Positions 56,263-64,000 of a stretch of 64,000 bases of DNA are shown in pieces (positions within the stretch are counted from its first letter, which is position 1; each line of letters begins with the position of its first letter). The translations under genes and the position numbers were made by a program. Source of the DNA: a virus. Where the stretch lies: positions 1 through 64,000 of IMG/VR virus record IMGVR_UViG_3300028920_000068; one strand, given 5' to 3'. The notes beneath the pieces are model-generated. The model was given only the letters and a program-made list of their open reading frames with translations. It did no database searches and had not been told where the DNA came from.

Positions 56263-58633
56263 TTTTTAATTCCCGTAATATATTAGAATACACCCGGTAT
56301 ACCGTAATCCGATCCATATTCTTACAAGTCTGATACCCTAATTTACATTTACTACTCCAACCATGTACTGTCCACCAACAAGAAGGACAGACCCCTTGAT
56401 AAATATTTATATTATCTGGATACCCATATAACTTTGGTGTTGTGGGGCCAAATAAAACAACACCTTTTGTCCCTACAGCATGTGCCAAATGAACCAAACC
56501 ACCCTCATTACTAATGTGTAATAAACTTCTATTTAAAACATACATTAAATCAATAATATTATCACACCGTAAATACCTTGCCCCTTTTAATTCTATGTCA
56601 TATTTACCGCCCAATTGAATAATCTCATAACCCCGCTTCTTCAATCTTTCAATTAGGCTCTCCCATTTATATTCCGGCCAAAGTTTCAAAATACCAACAT
56701 TTTGGTCACAACCAGAACTCAGGGTAATATATTGATCCGGTAACTTATATTTATTTTTTAAACCACTAAATAAACCTGCCCGATCTACCATAGGAATTTC
56801 TAAATCTGAATCAATTAAATCTAAATCAGTTTTCTCAGCATAATAACGAAAAGTCTGGCTATTCCAATTATCTAAAATATATCCTGTGGATTTTTGCCAA
56901 TTATTATATAATTCAGAATTAAATTCTTGATTTAAAGATTCATCAAAATTATACCATACATAAGGATAGGGACGAAACTCATAAATAATATCATAATCAT
57001 TTTTAATCTTATCAAAAGTCCTACGCCAATTCTGAGTAGAATACTGCGCCTTAATATAAGGATAATCAAAAATAAAGACTTGTACTTGTTGAAGATCTCT
57101 TACAAAAGCATCTACTTGACTCCCTGGCCATTTACGCCTAATTGCTCGACATAAATAATTCAACATAACCGCATCTCCAAGACCACCCATCCAAAATGCG
57201 GCAATTTTTTTAGTAGGTATTTTTCTTACAGAAATAACTTTCCCCGGAAGCTTATCTTCACTAATAATTTCAGGTAATTTGACCTCTGAATTTTTAATAA
57301 CCGAAATAGTTTCTTTTTCTTGTCTCTCTCGAGTCATAAAAAATTCTCCCACATCCTTATATAACTGCTCCCAATTATGATAAGTATAACAAGATTTATT
57401 ATGACATTGCCATTCTTTCGAAGAAACAAACTGTTTACTTACACAGGGATAACAAGAAACCTTTGGCGTATATGGAACACAATTTTTATAAGTGCTACAC
57501 CGCCATTCAGGTTTAAAATAATTCATTAAACAAAAAGTTTTCTTATTAAATGCTCCGGCAATATGTAAAAAAGAAGTATCAACCGTTACCACACAATCCA
57601 TCATAGCGATTAACGAAAACAATTCCCTCACTGTCGTCTTTTTATTCAAATCAATACAATTCTGAAAACTATGTCGCCTAACCGAGGCCACAAAAATGGT
57701 ATATCCCCGAGCCTTAAAACGATTAATTACATCTTGAGTTAAATTATTTGGTAATTTAGAATCTATCCGTGCACTATCATAACCTAAAAAAATCTTCTTC
57801 TGATAAGGGCCCCATTTCCTCTGTGCATTATTCTTTTCATCTGCTGTTAAAATAATCTCCGGGCGATCTATTACTAAATCTGCGGGTTGTAGACCGCATA
57901 ATTCAGCTACCGAATAAATTCTATTTTGCTTATTAAAATCTTGACGATAATCATTCAAGAGTTGTCCAAAATTTAGATAAATTACTTTAGGAAATTTTGA
58001 AATATCTACTTCATGCCTTTTAGAATAAATACCTCTAATATAAGACAAATTTTGAAAACAGGGATTCCGATGAGCATCACATAAAACATAAACCCGTTTT
58101 CCCTTCTCAGCTAAAGTTTTTAAAGAAGGTATAGTTAATAAATGATCTCCCACCCCACCAAAAATTTCAACCAATACATTATTCTTATTATTATCAAAAT
58201 CATCCGATAATTTTTTTACATCACGTTCTTTACGAATAATAGGAATATAATATTTAGTAAATGCAGAAAAAGCCTCAGCTAAACGAATCGCAGATCGAGA
58301 ACCGTAAACTGAGGCAAACATTAAAGGATTAAAAAAGATTGTATGTAAAAACCATTTATCAGGAGTTTCAATATAATAAATATGCTGGTCATGGATAGGT
58401 TCAGATGGCATCTTATTACAAACATAAATAATACCAAGATCTTTTTTTAATGCAGATCTAATTAAAGCGGGAATCCTAGAGCCCTCGCTAACATGATTAA
58501 CGAAAGCCACAATCAAAGACTTTCCCTGTGGTCTTGGAATTACATAATTTTTTTGTTTTTGAAAATCACCTGTGATAGGATTAGGAATATAGGTAAGAAG
58601 TTCATCTGATATGAGGCGAATCGAGGATGCCAT
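56252..58633 (-). CDS. tandem two-domain heptosyltransferase-like protein (GT9)
   Basis: A 793-residue protein containing two GT9-like halves. The first (about 150-420) has VLVEIFGGVGDHLLTIPSLK, LGYDSARIDSKLPNNLTQDV and CVVTVDTSFLHIAGAFNKKT. The second (about 475-790) has AAFWMGGLGDAVMLNYLCRA, LSSGCDQNVGILKLWPEYKW and LLHISNEGGLVHLAHAVGTK then GVVLFGPTTPKLYG. Each half ends in a Cys-rich segment (CYPCVSK, CPSCWW). It may add heptose or a related sugar. A double GT9 in one chain is unusual. Residues 1-150 are a third, unassigned region. Confidence 0.75.
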   Translation of the reverse strand: MASSIRLISDELLTYIPNPITGDFQKQKNYVIPRPQGKSLIVAFVNHVSEGSRIPALIRSALKKDLGIIYVCNKMPSEPIHDQHIYYIETPDKWFLHTIFFNPLMFASVYGSRSAIRLAEAFSAFTKYYIPIIRKERDVKKLSDDFDNNKNNVLVEIFGGVGDHLLTIPSLKTLAEKGKRVYVLCDAHRNPCFQNLSYIRGIYSKRHEVDISKFPKVIYLNFGQLLNDYRQDFNKQNRIYSVAELCGLQPADLVIDRPEIILTADEKNNAQRKWGPYQKKIFLGYDSARIDSKLPNNLTQDVINRFKARGYTIFVASVRRHSFQNCIDLNKKTTVRELFSLIAMMDCVVTVDTSFLHIAGAFNKKTFCLMNYFKPEWRCSTYKNCVPYTPKVSCYPCVSKQFVSSKEWQCHNKSCYTYHNWEQLYKDVGEFFMTRERQEKETISVIKNSEVKLPEIISEDKLPGKVISVRKIPTKKIAAFWMGGLGDAVMLNYLCRAIRRKWPGSQVDAFVRDLQQVQVFIFDYPYIKAQYSTQNWRRTFDKIKNDYDIIYEFRPYPYVWYNFDESLNQEFNSELYNNWQKSTGYILDNWNSQTFRYYAEKTDLDLIDSDLEIPMVDRAGLFSGLKNKYKLPDQYITLSSGCDQNVGILKLWPEYKWESLIERLKKRGYEIIQLGGKYDIELKGARYLRCDNIIDLMYVLNRSLLHISNEGGLVHLAHAVGTKGVVLFGPTTPKLYGYPDNINIYQGVCPSCWWTVHGWSSKCKLGYQTCKNMDRITVYRVYSNILRELKNET

Positions 58634-58673
58634 ATTTAAGCTCCTATCAATTTATTTTGGATTATCAAGCTTC

Positions 58674-58706
58674 AAAAAGTAGGCCCTGATTTTGGCTCAG
58701 GGCCTA
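58674..58706 (-). terminator. intrinsic terminator after the major capsid gene
   Basis: On the minus strand a perfect ten-base stem TAGGCCCTGA / TCAGGGCCTA with a seven-base loop is followed by CTTTTTG. It lies 31 bases after the capsid stop and separates the capsid operon from the glycan-modification cassette. Confidence 0.85.
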
Positions 58707-58736
58707 AAGCCATAAATTTCAATTTTTCAGCGAGTA

Positions 58737-59675
58737 TTAGGAACTAGCTTTCTGAATGGTGATTAAACCTTCAGACTTATTGCTGCCGTTAATATAGGCC
58801 CACACGAAGTCGAACCAATATGTCACGACGAGCAAATCAGCCCGACGACCAGCCTTATGTTCCACATCCACTTCGATATTTCCGTAATATCCAGCGAAAG
58901 CACCCTTCATATTCGCCAAGATAGCTTTCTCGCCCGTAACTTGCAGTCTACGAACCAGCGGAATACCATGTATATGAACCACCCGTTTCAGACCCAGTGC
59001 CGGAACATCGTCGATGTCATAACCGACCATGTTCTTGTCAGCAGACTTCTTGGCAGCCGTAACGAAATCGGCAGAACCCAAAAGCACTGTATCTTCCACG
59101 TCTTCCTCAGATCCATAAACACCAAGGTCATTCTGGGCTTCCGCCACAGCATCCAAGATATTCTGGGAATTAGAGGTTGTGTACTCTACCGGGGAGTTGG
59201 CGGCGTTAGCCGAATTAGCCAACTTCACGATACCGTCTGCGATAGTGAGAGGATTAGTCGCACCAATAGCAGTTGTGTCACCCGTAAGGGCGATCTTATC
59301 AGCCGTGCGAGCAATAGCCCGGCTAATTTTGTTACGGAACAACTGATTCAGCTTAAGCTCAGGATACTGGGCCACCTGCTTTTTCTTCAGGTAGATATAA
59401 GTACCCAATTCGACAGGTTCCAAATCAGGCGATTTGATGTCGAAGCTCATTTCAGTCAACGTGGTAATATCAGCCGTATTATCAATCCGATAAACCTTAT
59501 CCAGATCCTCTTCACCGATAACCGGGATAGTTCCCTCGTTCACGATTTCGATCAGTTGATCCCGAGAATCGACCATCCGAAGAATCAAAGACTTTTCGAT
59601 GGCATCTTCAACAATTTTATCCACCAATTCTTTAGGCAGATTGGTTGCTGATCCAGCAGGAATTACGAAATCCAT
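58737..59675 (-). CDS. major capsid protein, HK97 fold
   Basis: A 312-residue capsid protein. SFDIKSPDLEPVELGTYIYL forms the P-domain/E-loop pattern, LFRNKISRAIARTADKIALT is the spine helix region, then AEAQNDLGVYGSEEDVEDTV and KRVVHIHGIPLVRRLQVTG in the A-domain, and the end matches other HK97-fold capsids of about 300 aa. The gene is visibly richer in G+C, with many C-ending codons, than neighbouring genes, as expected for very high expression. GGAGG precedes the ATG, and a terminator follows. Confidence 0.88.
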   Translation of the reverse strand: MDFVIPAGSATNLPKELVDKIVEDAIEKSLILRMVDSRDQLIEIVNEGTIPVIGEEDLDKVYRIDNTADITTLTEMSFDIKSPDLEPVELGTYIYLKKKQVAQYPELKLNQLFRNKISRAIARTADKIALTGDTTAIGATNPLTIADGIVKLANSANAANSPVEYTTSNSQNILDAVAEAQNDLGVYGSEEDVEDTVLLGSADFVTAAKKSADKNMVGYDIDDVPALGLKRVVHIHGIPLVRRLQVTGEKAILANMKGAFAGYYGNIEVDVEHKAGRRADLLVVTYWFDFVWAYINGSNKSEGLITIQKASS

Positions 59676-59730
59676 ATTAAGTTTCCTCCTTGTTATTGAA
59701 ACGATTTAACCTTAAACCGTAATTTTCTGA

Positions 59731-60999
59731 TTAAACACTCAAAAAATCACTAAAGAATGTTTCAGGATTCTGGCCCGGTTTTCTCTTTTGGGCTGCCTCC
59801 CGAATTTTATCTATGTTATCAACATCGAGACTTTTCTTGATGTCTTCCAAGACCTGATTAAGTTTATCCAACTCATTGATCTTTTCCGCCATCTTAGCCA
59901 CTCTCTCCGACAATTCCTGATTTCTCTGAGTGAGTTCATCGACTTTTTGTTCAAGAGCCTGTTTATCGTCTGTTTGCTCTTCGGACTCAATATCGGTGTT
60001 CTCAGCGACGGTCTCAGAGTCCTCGGTTTCATCTTCCGTTGACTCATTAGATTCGGTACTCTCCTCCATAGCCTCTTCAGTTTGCTCGGCCTCTTCACCA
60101 TCCGTCTCTTCGGCCTCTACATTATCTTCAGCAGACTCTTCTGGAGAAATCTCATCTTCCTCTGAAGTTTCTTCTGCGGCTTCCTCGGTTTCCTCTTCGG
60201 ACGATTCGGTTTCTTCTGTATTTTCTGTTTCTTCAGTCGATTCCTCTTCAGCCGTAGTCTCTTCCGTATTTTCCTCAGTGTCTTCTTCAGAAATATTAGA
60301 ATCAGTAGCCTCTTCTTGAGACTCACTGTTTTCATCTTCTGTTTGCTCTTCGGAAGTTTCCTCATCCCGTTTAAGAGCTTCCCGAATATCCAATTTTTCA
60401 GCAGATTTTTCATCCACTAAACCACGAACAACCAATTCCCGTTTAAACGCATCAGCTTTATCAGCGTTTAACGCTTCAGGATTTCCGGGCACTGGAACTG
60501 CCGAATACTCAAACAATTCCCATTTATAAATAAGATACAGACCCCATCCACCAGCATCTTTAATCTGCTCAGAAGTAATATTCAAACCATACTTCTTATT
60601 AAGGTCTTCCCTATTTTCCTCATCAAACCGTTTATACTTCAACGGCATAAAACCAATTGACCACGCATGTAAAAAACCATCCTTATAAGCATTAAAAACT
60701 TTTACCGCCAAAGGATCATTTTTATTAAATTCAGTTGTGGCTACAATTTCTTCCTCACGAATATCCAGATCAACGCATCTTCCGATAGGAATTTTAGGTG
60801 TAGCTTCGTCCATATTATGCGACCATAAAACCACCGCATTATTAAGGAAATGAGTTGCATCCACACCTTGAGGTAAAACCACAGTCCCATGACGATCCAA
60901 TACCTTAGTATTAATAGTATGGGTAATCCTATAATTTTCCTCATCCACACTACGAATGGATGTTCGGAGAAAGCCATGTCTTTTTTCACTTAAATTCAT
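59731..60999 (-). CDS. prohead protease fused to acidic scaffold
   Basis: A 422-residue fusion. Residues 1-190 are a U35/S78 prohead protease: His61 in VVLWSHNMDE, Ser114 in HAWSIGFMPL and Glu164 in WELFEYSAVPVPG. Residues about 215-350 are an extreme Glu/Thr/Ser-rich tract with many EETEE-type units, followed by a coiled coil (KQALEQKVDELTQRNQELSE) typical of scaffold. After assembly the protease digests the scaffold. The ATG at 60999 follows AAGGAGG by eight bases and is preferred to the one eight codons earlier. Confidence 0.85.
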   Translation of the reverse strand: MNLSEKRHGFLRTSIRSVDEENYRITHTINTKVLDRHGTVVLPQGVDATHFLNNAVVLWSHNMDEATPKIPIGRCVDLDIREEEIVATTEFNKNDPLAVKVFNAYKDGFLHAWSIGFMPLKYKRFDEENREDLNKKYGLNITSEQIKDAGGWGLYLIYKWELFEYSAVPVPGNPEALNADKADAFKRELVVRGLVDEKSAEKLDIREALKRDEETSEEQTEDENSESQEEATDSNISEEDTEENTEETTAEEESTEETENTEETESSEEETEEAAEETSEEDEISPEESAEDNVEAEETDGEEAEQTEEAMEESTESNESTEDETEDSETVAENTDIESEEQTDDKQALEQKVDELTQRNQELSERVAKMAEKINELDKLNQVLEDIKKSLDVDNIDKIREAAQKRKPGQNPETFFSDFLSV

Positions 61000-61027
61000 A
61001 AAATTTTCCTCCTTAAATTCCATCGTA

Positions 61028-61414
61028 TTAAGTATCAGACTGTTTACTCAAAATAACCCGGGCCTTAACCACATCACCCTGTCTTGACGTTACCGTATAC
61101 TGCACAACCACACAATTCGTATAAGTAGCTGCCGGAATTCCGCCACCACGATAACCAGCCAAAAGCTGAACCGTAACGGCTGTACCATTCTGAGCAATCG
61201 TATCAATTGCATAGGTACTATCAGCCTTATACTCTGCACAGTCAACCGTAATTGTCAACTCAGAATTACCATGAGCAACAAAAATCGGATACTGTCTATC
61301 GGCTGCAAAGTGCTTGATCGGGTTGAAATCATAATCAACTTCGATACCTTCACAGTTGGCGATTTCTTTTGATCCAACCAAAATCCGACCAACATTAGCT
61401 TTTAAATCAGCCAT
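61028..61414 (-). CDS. putative tail tube or capsid decoration protein
   Basis: A 128-residue beta-rich protein: GRILVGSKEIANCEGIEVDY then FNPIKHFAADRQYPIFVAHG and NSELTITVDCAEYKADSTY, ending TVTSRQGDVVKARVILSK. The pattern suits a small tube protein of the T4 gp19/lambda gpV type, and no other major tail protein is evident in this window. Its place before protease and capsid would also fit a decoration or stabilising protein. It is first after a late-type promoter and relatively G+C-rich, so it is probably abundant. Confidence 0.55.
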   Translation of the reverse strand: MADLKANVGRILVGSKEIANCEGIEVDYDFNPIKHFAADRQYPIFVAHGNSELTITVDCAEYKADSTYAIDTIAQNGTAVTVQLLAGYRGGGIPAATYTNCVVVQYTVTSRQGDVVKARVILSKQSDT

Positions 61415-61590
61415 ATTATTGTCCTCCTTGATTACCTTCTAGTTTCCGATAAACAAAGGATATTTGATTATGCCGTCGCAAATTTATCACTTTAATCAAT
61501 TAATATCCTCTATTTTCCTACTATTAAATACAATTTAGGGCAAAAAGAAAATGTTTTTTAAGCCCATACCAATCCAGCGGCATGGAGATA
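61415..61590 (-). promoter_or_regulatory. leader region of the capsid operon
   Basis: This 176-base gap without a gene holds the late-type promoter motif (61522-61553) and a leader of about 108 bases ending in AAGGAGGACAATA before the ATG at 61414. I see no ORF or sigma-70 sequence. A G+C-poor stretch with short inverted repeats follows the promoter. Confidence 0.55.
61522..61553 (-). promoter_or_regulatory. putative late promoter (AAATTGTATTTAATA motif), capsid operon
   Basis: On the minus strand CATTTTCTTTTTGCCCT is followed by AAATTGTATTTAATA. It is the second minus-strand copy of the 32-base motif seen at 53083-53114; the core is identical. It stands before the most highly expressed genes (tube/decoration, protease-scaffold, capsid). 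Confidence 0.7.
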
Positions 61591-63354
61591 TTAATTAACC
61601 CCTAATATTGCAGTCGCAACGATTTTCATTAATTTTTCGTTTGCTGTTACATATTTATAACGAAAATCCGTATCTGAAGGTTGAGCAGAAACATCTACAG
61701 TAGCAATTAATGTTTTCTCATTTCCTTCAAATACTGCACCATATTCTAATGTAGCTTGAGTCCAAGTTGTTCCATCATCTCTTGAAACATATAAAAGCAA
61801 ATCAGTATTCAAAGTAATAACATCAATATCTTCTTCAATACAAACAATTCTAGCTCGATCAAAAACAGAATTTAAAGAAAGAGTTTCAGAAACTAAAGTC
61901 ATGTTTTCATTATCACCAGAATATTCTACTGTTGGAGCAGTAAAGTTAGCTGTATGACGAGCAATTCCTTTAGAAATTCGAATTTCATCTAGCCATCCCG
62001 GAAAATCATTTGCACCACCTGTACCACCAATATTCAAATCCGCATCAGGATTAGCCATACTTCCAGTAGCAGATTGTTGTAATGTTAATTCTGTTCCATC
62101 AAGAAAAAATCTAAAAGTTCCAGAACATCTATTAACTTCTAAATGATACCATCGTTCAGTATCTAAAGAAGCAAGACCTGAAATAACAGATTGAGATAAA
62201 GAATTTGATGCTATCTGAAATGCACTACTTGTATATAGTAATTGCCAATATGTTCCACCAGTTAAACAAGACATAAGATAATTACTCGATAATCCACTAC
62301 TCAATCTAAATTGAAAATCAATCGTAAAATCGCCTGAACCAAATTGCCAATCAGAACGAGTTCCACTTGCTGTTATATAATCACTATCACCATCAACAAT
62401 TAATGAAGCAGAACCAAATTTTTTCTGTGCTGTATCTAATTCAGCTTGACCAGAAAAACCAATAGTATGTTCAGAAGCAGATACATCCGTTGTTGAAGTA
62501 GCTCCATCAACACCGTTTAAATGGAGCATAAGTTTTGTGTATTCATCATAACCCGAAACTGGTGTATAATAATCATCGACTGAATTATAAGTTTGATTTT
62601 CAGATTCACCAGCATCAATACCAGATTGATCTATATACCCATCAATCCAACCATTAATAATTCCAGAAATCGTTAAAGTATTTTTAATCGTAGTGCGAAC
62701 TAAAGTAACTAATTGATTAAAAACATTAATTCTTATTTCATTTGCAGAAACTTCATCATTACCACCATCATCCAATTTAGAATCTGTATCTTGCGTATGT
62801 TTTTTATCTATACTATCTTCTAAATTAGATTCAGTAATTTTTGTCGTTGCACGAACACTATCACCAACAGAACTTGGTACAGATAATCCAGTCAATTTGT
62901 GACTGTTCATATCTACATTAGATTCCATCTGCCCCAAAGATTGATCTGTTCCCTGTATATGTTTTTTATCAACAGCATCTTTTACATCAGCAACATTAAC
63001 TTCATTTGCTCCACCTTCATCAAGTTTTTGATCTGTTCCTTGAGTATGTTTTTTTGTTACCGCATCATCAATATCATCCACAGCAGAGGTCGGTTTACCA
63101 GAAATAGCCGCCCAAACCACATCAATAATATCTCCATTATCATCCCAGTCAGATAAATCACCAGAAATCTCGTCAGAAGTCCAAATATAAAGATGTCCAT
63201 TATCCGCTGAAATCCTAGCATCACCTTTTGCATTACCAGATAAAGGCAAAGCCGCTTGAGAGGCCACACCTGCTTTAATAGATACAATAGATCCATTAAA
63301 AACTTGCTGTAATAATCCGGTAAATTTATTGACTTTTGTTTTATAAAAACTCAT
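61591..63354 (-). CDS. tail fibre-like protein with LamG domain
   Basis: A 587-residue structural protein. After an N-terminal beta region there are three repeats of the type KKHTQGTDQKLDEGG (about 100-190), a shaft helix/coiled-coil, then a LamG domain (about 275-465: LMLHLNGVDGATSTTDVSAS, FGSGDFTIDFQFRLSSGLSS, FPGWLDEIRISKGIARHTA) and a beta C-terminal domain. The KKHTQGTD unit is shared with the fibre protein at 37161. Likely a receptor-binding or decoration component. Confidence 0.7.
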   Translation of the reverse strand: MSFYKTKVNKFTGLLQQVFNGSIVSIKAGVASQAALPLSGNAKGDARISADNGHLYIWTSDEISGDLSDWDDNGDIIDVVWAAISGKPTSAVDDIDDAVTKKHTQGTDQKLDEGGANEVNVADVKDAVDKKHIQGTDQSLGQMESNVDMNSHKLTGLSVPSSVGDSVRATTKITESNLEDSIDKKHTQDTDSKLDDGGNDEVSANEIRINVFNQLVTLVRTTIKNTLTISGIINGWIDGYIDQSGIDAGESENQTYNSVDDYYTPVSGYDEYTKLMLHLNGVDGATSTTDVSASEHTIGFSGQAELDTAQKKFGSASLIVDGDSDYITASGTRSDWQFGSGDFTIDFQFRLSSGLSSNYLMSCLTGGTYWQLLYTSSAFQIASNSLSQSVISGLASLDTERWYHLEVNRCSGTFRFFLDGTELTLQQSATGSMANPDADLNIGGTGGANDFPGWLDEIRISKGIARHTANFTAPTVEYSGDNENMTLVSETLSLNSVFDRARIVCIEEDIDVITLNTDLLLYVSRDDGTTWTQATLEYGAVFEGNEKTLIATVDVSAQPSDTDFRYKYVTANEKLMKIVATAILGVN

Positions 63355-63370
63355 TAATTTATCCTCCTAA

Positions 63371-63613
63371 TTAAACTTCTTGAATATTCGTATAAGTTAA
63401 ACTCGCACGCTGATCCCAAGAAGCCAATTTAAAACCACCATCAGCATATACAGCATCACCTGTACTGATAGTTTCTCTTAAAATATAACTATTACCACTT
63501 CGGTGCATAAAACCATAATAATTATAAAGCCCTTCAGCCTCTTTCTGTTTATGAAAGAAAAAGGCCCCGGGGCCTGCACCTAAGTAATCAGATACCGTTC
63601 TCTTACTACTCAT
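63371..63613 (-). CDS. 80-residue protein of unknown function
   Basis: Beta-rich protein (TVSDYLGAGPGAFFFHKQKE, GNSYILRETISTGDAVYADG). It precedes the LamG fibre gene with a good ribosome site (AAGGAGATAAATT). It may be a small head or fibre accessory. No family is recognised. Confidence 0.55.
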   Translation of the reverse strand: MSSKRTVSDYLGAGPGAFFFHKQKEAEGLYNYYGFMHRSGNSYILRETISTGDAVYADGGFKLASWDQRASLTYTNIQEV

Positions 63614-63624
63614 AATTTATCTCC

Positions 63625-63804
63625 TTACCTTTTCATAATCTGTTTTGGATTCACAGAATTATTCGGATACTTTGTTAAAATCTGTTTCCAGCCGCATGAA
63701 CAAACCAACTTTTTAATCCCAGAACTAACCATAGCCATAACCTTTCTACCACATTCAGGACATTTTCCACGCTGTCCGGCTCCAGCAGAAATTTTAAAAT
63801 CCAT
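63625..63804 (-). CDS. 59-residue zinc-ribbon protein
   Basis: KISAGAGQRGKCPECGRKVM then KKLVCSCGWKQI gives a four-ligand ribbon, with two pairs of the type CPEC and CSC. The ATG overlaps the upstream stop (TAATG). It is similar in general plan to the ribbon at 49115 but not a clear copy. Function unknown. Confidence 0.62.
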   Translation of the reverse strand: MDFKISAGAGQRGKCPECGRKVMAMVSSGIKKLVCSCGWKQILTKYPNNSVNPKQIMKR

Positions 63805-64000
63805 TATTTTTTCACTTTCTTACGAGTTTTTCTTTTAGTTGAACGACGAGTAGATCTACGCCGAGAAGTAACAGGAAAAACAGCATCATATTGTCCCTTA
63901 ATATATGAGACATCTTCACTCAATGATACCACTTTATTCTCAATATCCTCTTGCTTATGTGTTACTCCATCAAGTTTATCATTAAGATGTTTCAAATCAT
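63804..64000 (-). CDS. coiled-coil protein with basic tail (5' end outside window)
   Basis: The frame runs to the right edge without a firm start, so its N-terminus is probably missing; a TTG at 63995 is possible. The visible part has a coiled coil (LDGVTHKQEDIENKVVSLSE) and an Arg/Thr/Lys-rich end (SRRRSTRRSTKRKTRKKVKK). The tail could bind DNA or RNA. Function unknown. Confidence 0.55.
   Translation of the reverse strand, partial: DLKHLNDKLDGVTHKQEDIENKVVSLSEDVSYIKGQYDAVFPVTSRRRSTRRSTKRKTRKKVKK

Noticed and set aside
58857-59651. Long plus-strand ORF of 264 codons opposite the major capsid gene
   Set aside because: It is a mirror of the G+C-rich capsid codons, has no ribosome site, and its product has no plausible domain pattern.
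59811-60413. Overlapping Lys/Arg-rich and Ser-rich frames in the protease-scaffold gene
   Set aside because: They are alternate-frame readings of the Glu-rich repeat codons (GAA/GAG/TCT) and have no start signals.
1-64000. CRISPR array, integrase or transposase
   Set aside because: No regularly spaced repeats and no recombinase or transposase motif seen on either strand; only one long direct repeat pair was found.

Overview
The window is a 64 kb stretch of an AT-rich tailed-phage (Caudoviricetes) genome. It shows a phage-type replisome, terminase and portal genes, an HK97-fold capsid with a fused protease-scaffold, a tape measure protein, tightly overlapping genes, two tRNAs and many very small ORFs. 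I see no integrase, repressor, tail sheath or recognisable lysis gene. A Tyr at the Pol I 762-equivalent position fits a lytic lifestyle. The host is probably a Gram-negative bacterium: four near-consensus sigma-70 promoters, a lipoprotein signal, and heptose-kinase and heptosyltransferase-like genes point that way, but this is inference. Both ends of the window cut through genes, so the genome is larger.

Left block (about 1-36.2 kb, all plus strand). Replication and recombination genes come first: UDG-like/Pol I fusion, a zinc-ribbon protein with an acidic tail that may be an SSB, RecA, an SbcD/SbcC pair, a RuvC-like resolvase, several PD-(D/E)XK nucleases, Ogg-type glycosylase, RNase HI, and further on a primase-helicase and DnaQ-like exonuclease. 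Mixed in are nucleotide-pool genes (P-loop kinase, two nucleoside deoxyribosyltransferase-like proteins, a dATP/dGTP diphosphohydrolase-like protein, DeoC), an MgtC-like membrane protein and several peptidases: a secreted transglutaminase/trypsin-like fusion, an M16 peptidase and four HExxH proteins. Terminase and portal lie inside this block, preceded by two adjacent genes that look like sigma region 2 and sigma region 4 on separate polypeptides.

Centre (36.2-36.5 kb). The plus and minus blocks converge on a GC-rich, strongly structured intergenic stretch with two terminators reading on the minus strand.

Right block (36.5-64 kb, all minus strand). Transcription runs right to left: tail-fibre-like genes, a capsid operon (tube or decoration protein, protease-scaffold, major capsid), a terminator, then a self-contained cassette of glycosyltransferases, methyltransferases, a sulfotransferase and a nucleotidyltransferase, then connectors, tail genes, tape measure, large LamG/discoidin adhesins and a fibre protein.

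Two promoter classes appear. Four sigma-70 sites (TTGACA, 17 bp, TGGTATACT) are all on the plus strand. A different 32-bp motif with core AAATTGTATTTAATA occurs three times: before the plus-strand terminase operon, before the capsid operon and before the connector/tail operon. This is the layout expected of a phage late promoter, and the split sigma-like pair is the obvious candidate for reading it. I consider that pairing, the glycan/sulfate modification cassette and the secreted double-protease protein the best leads.
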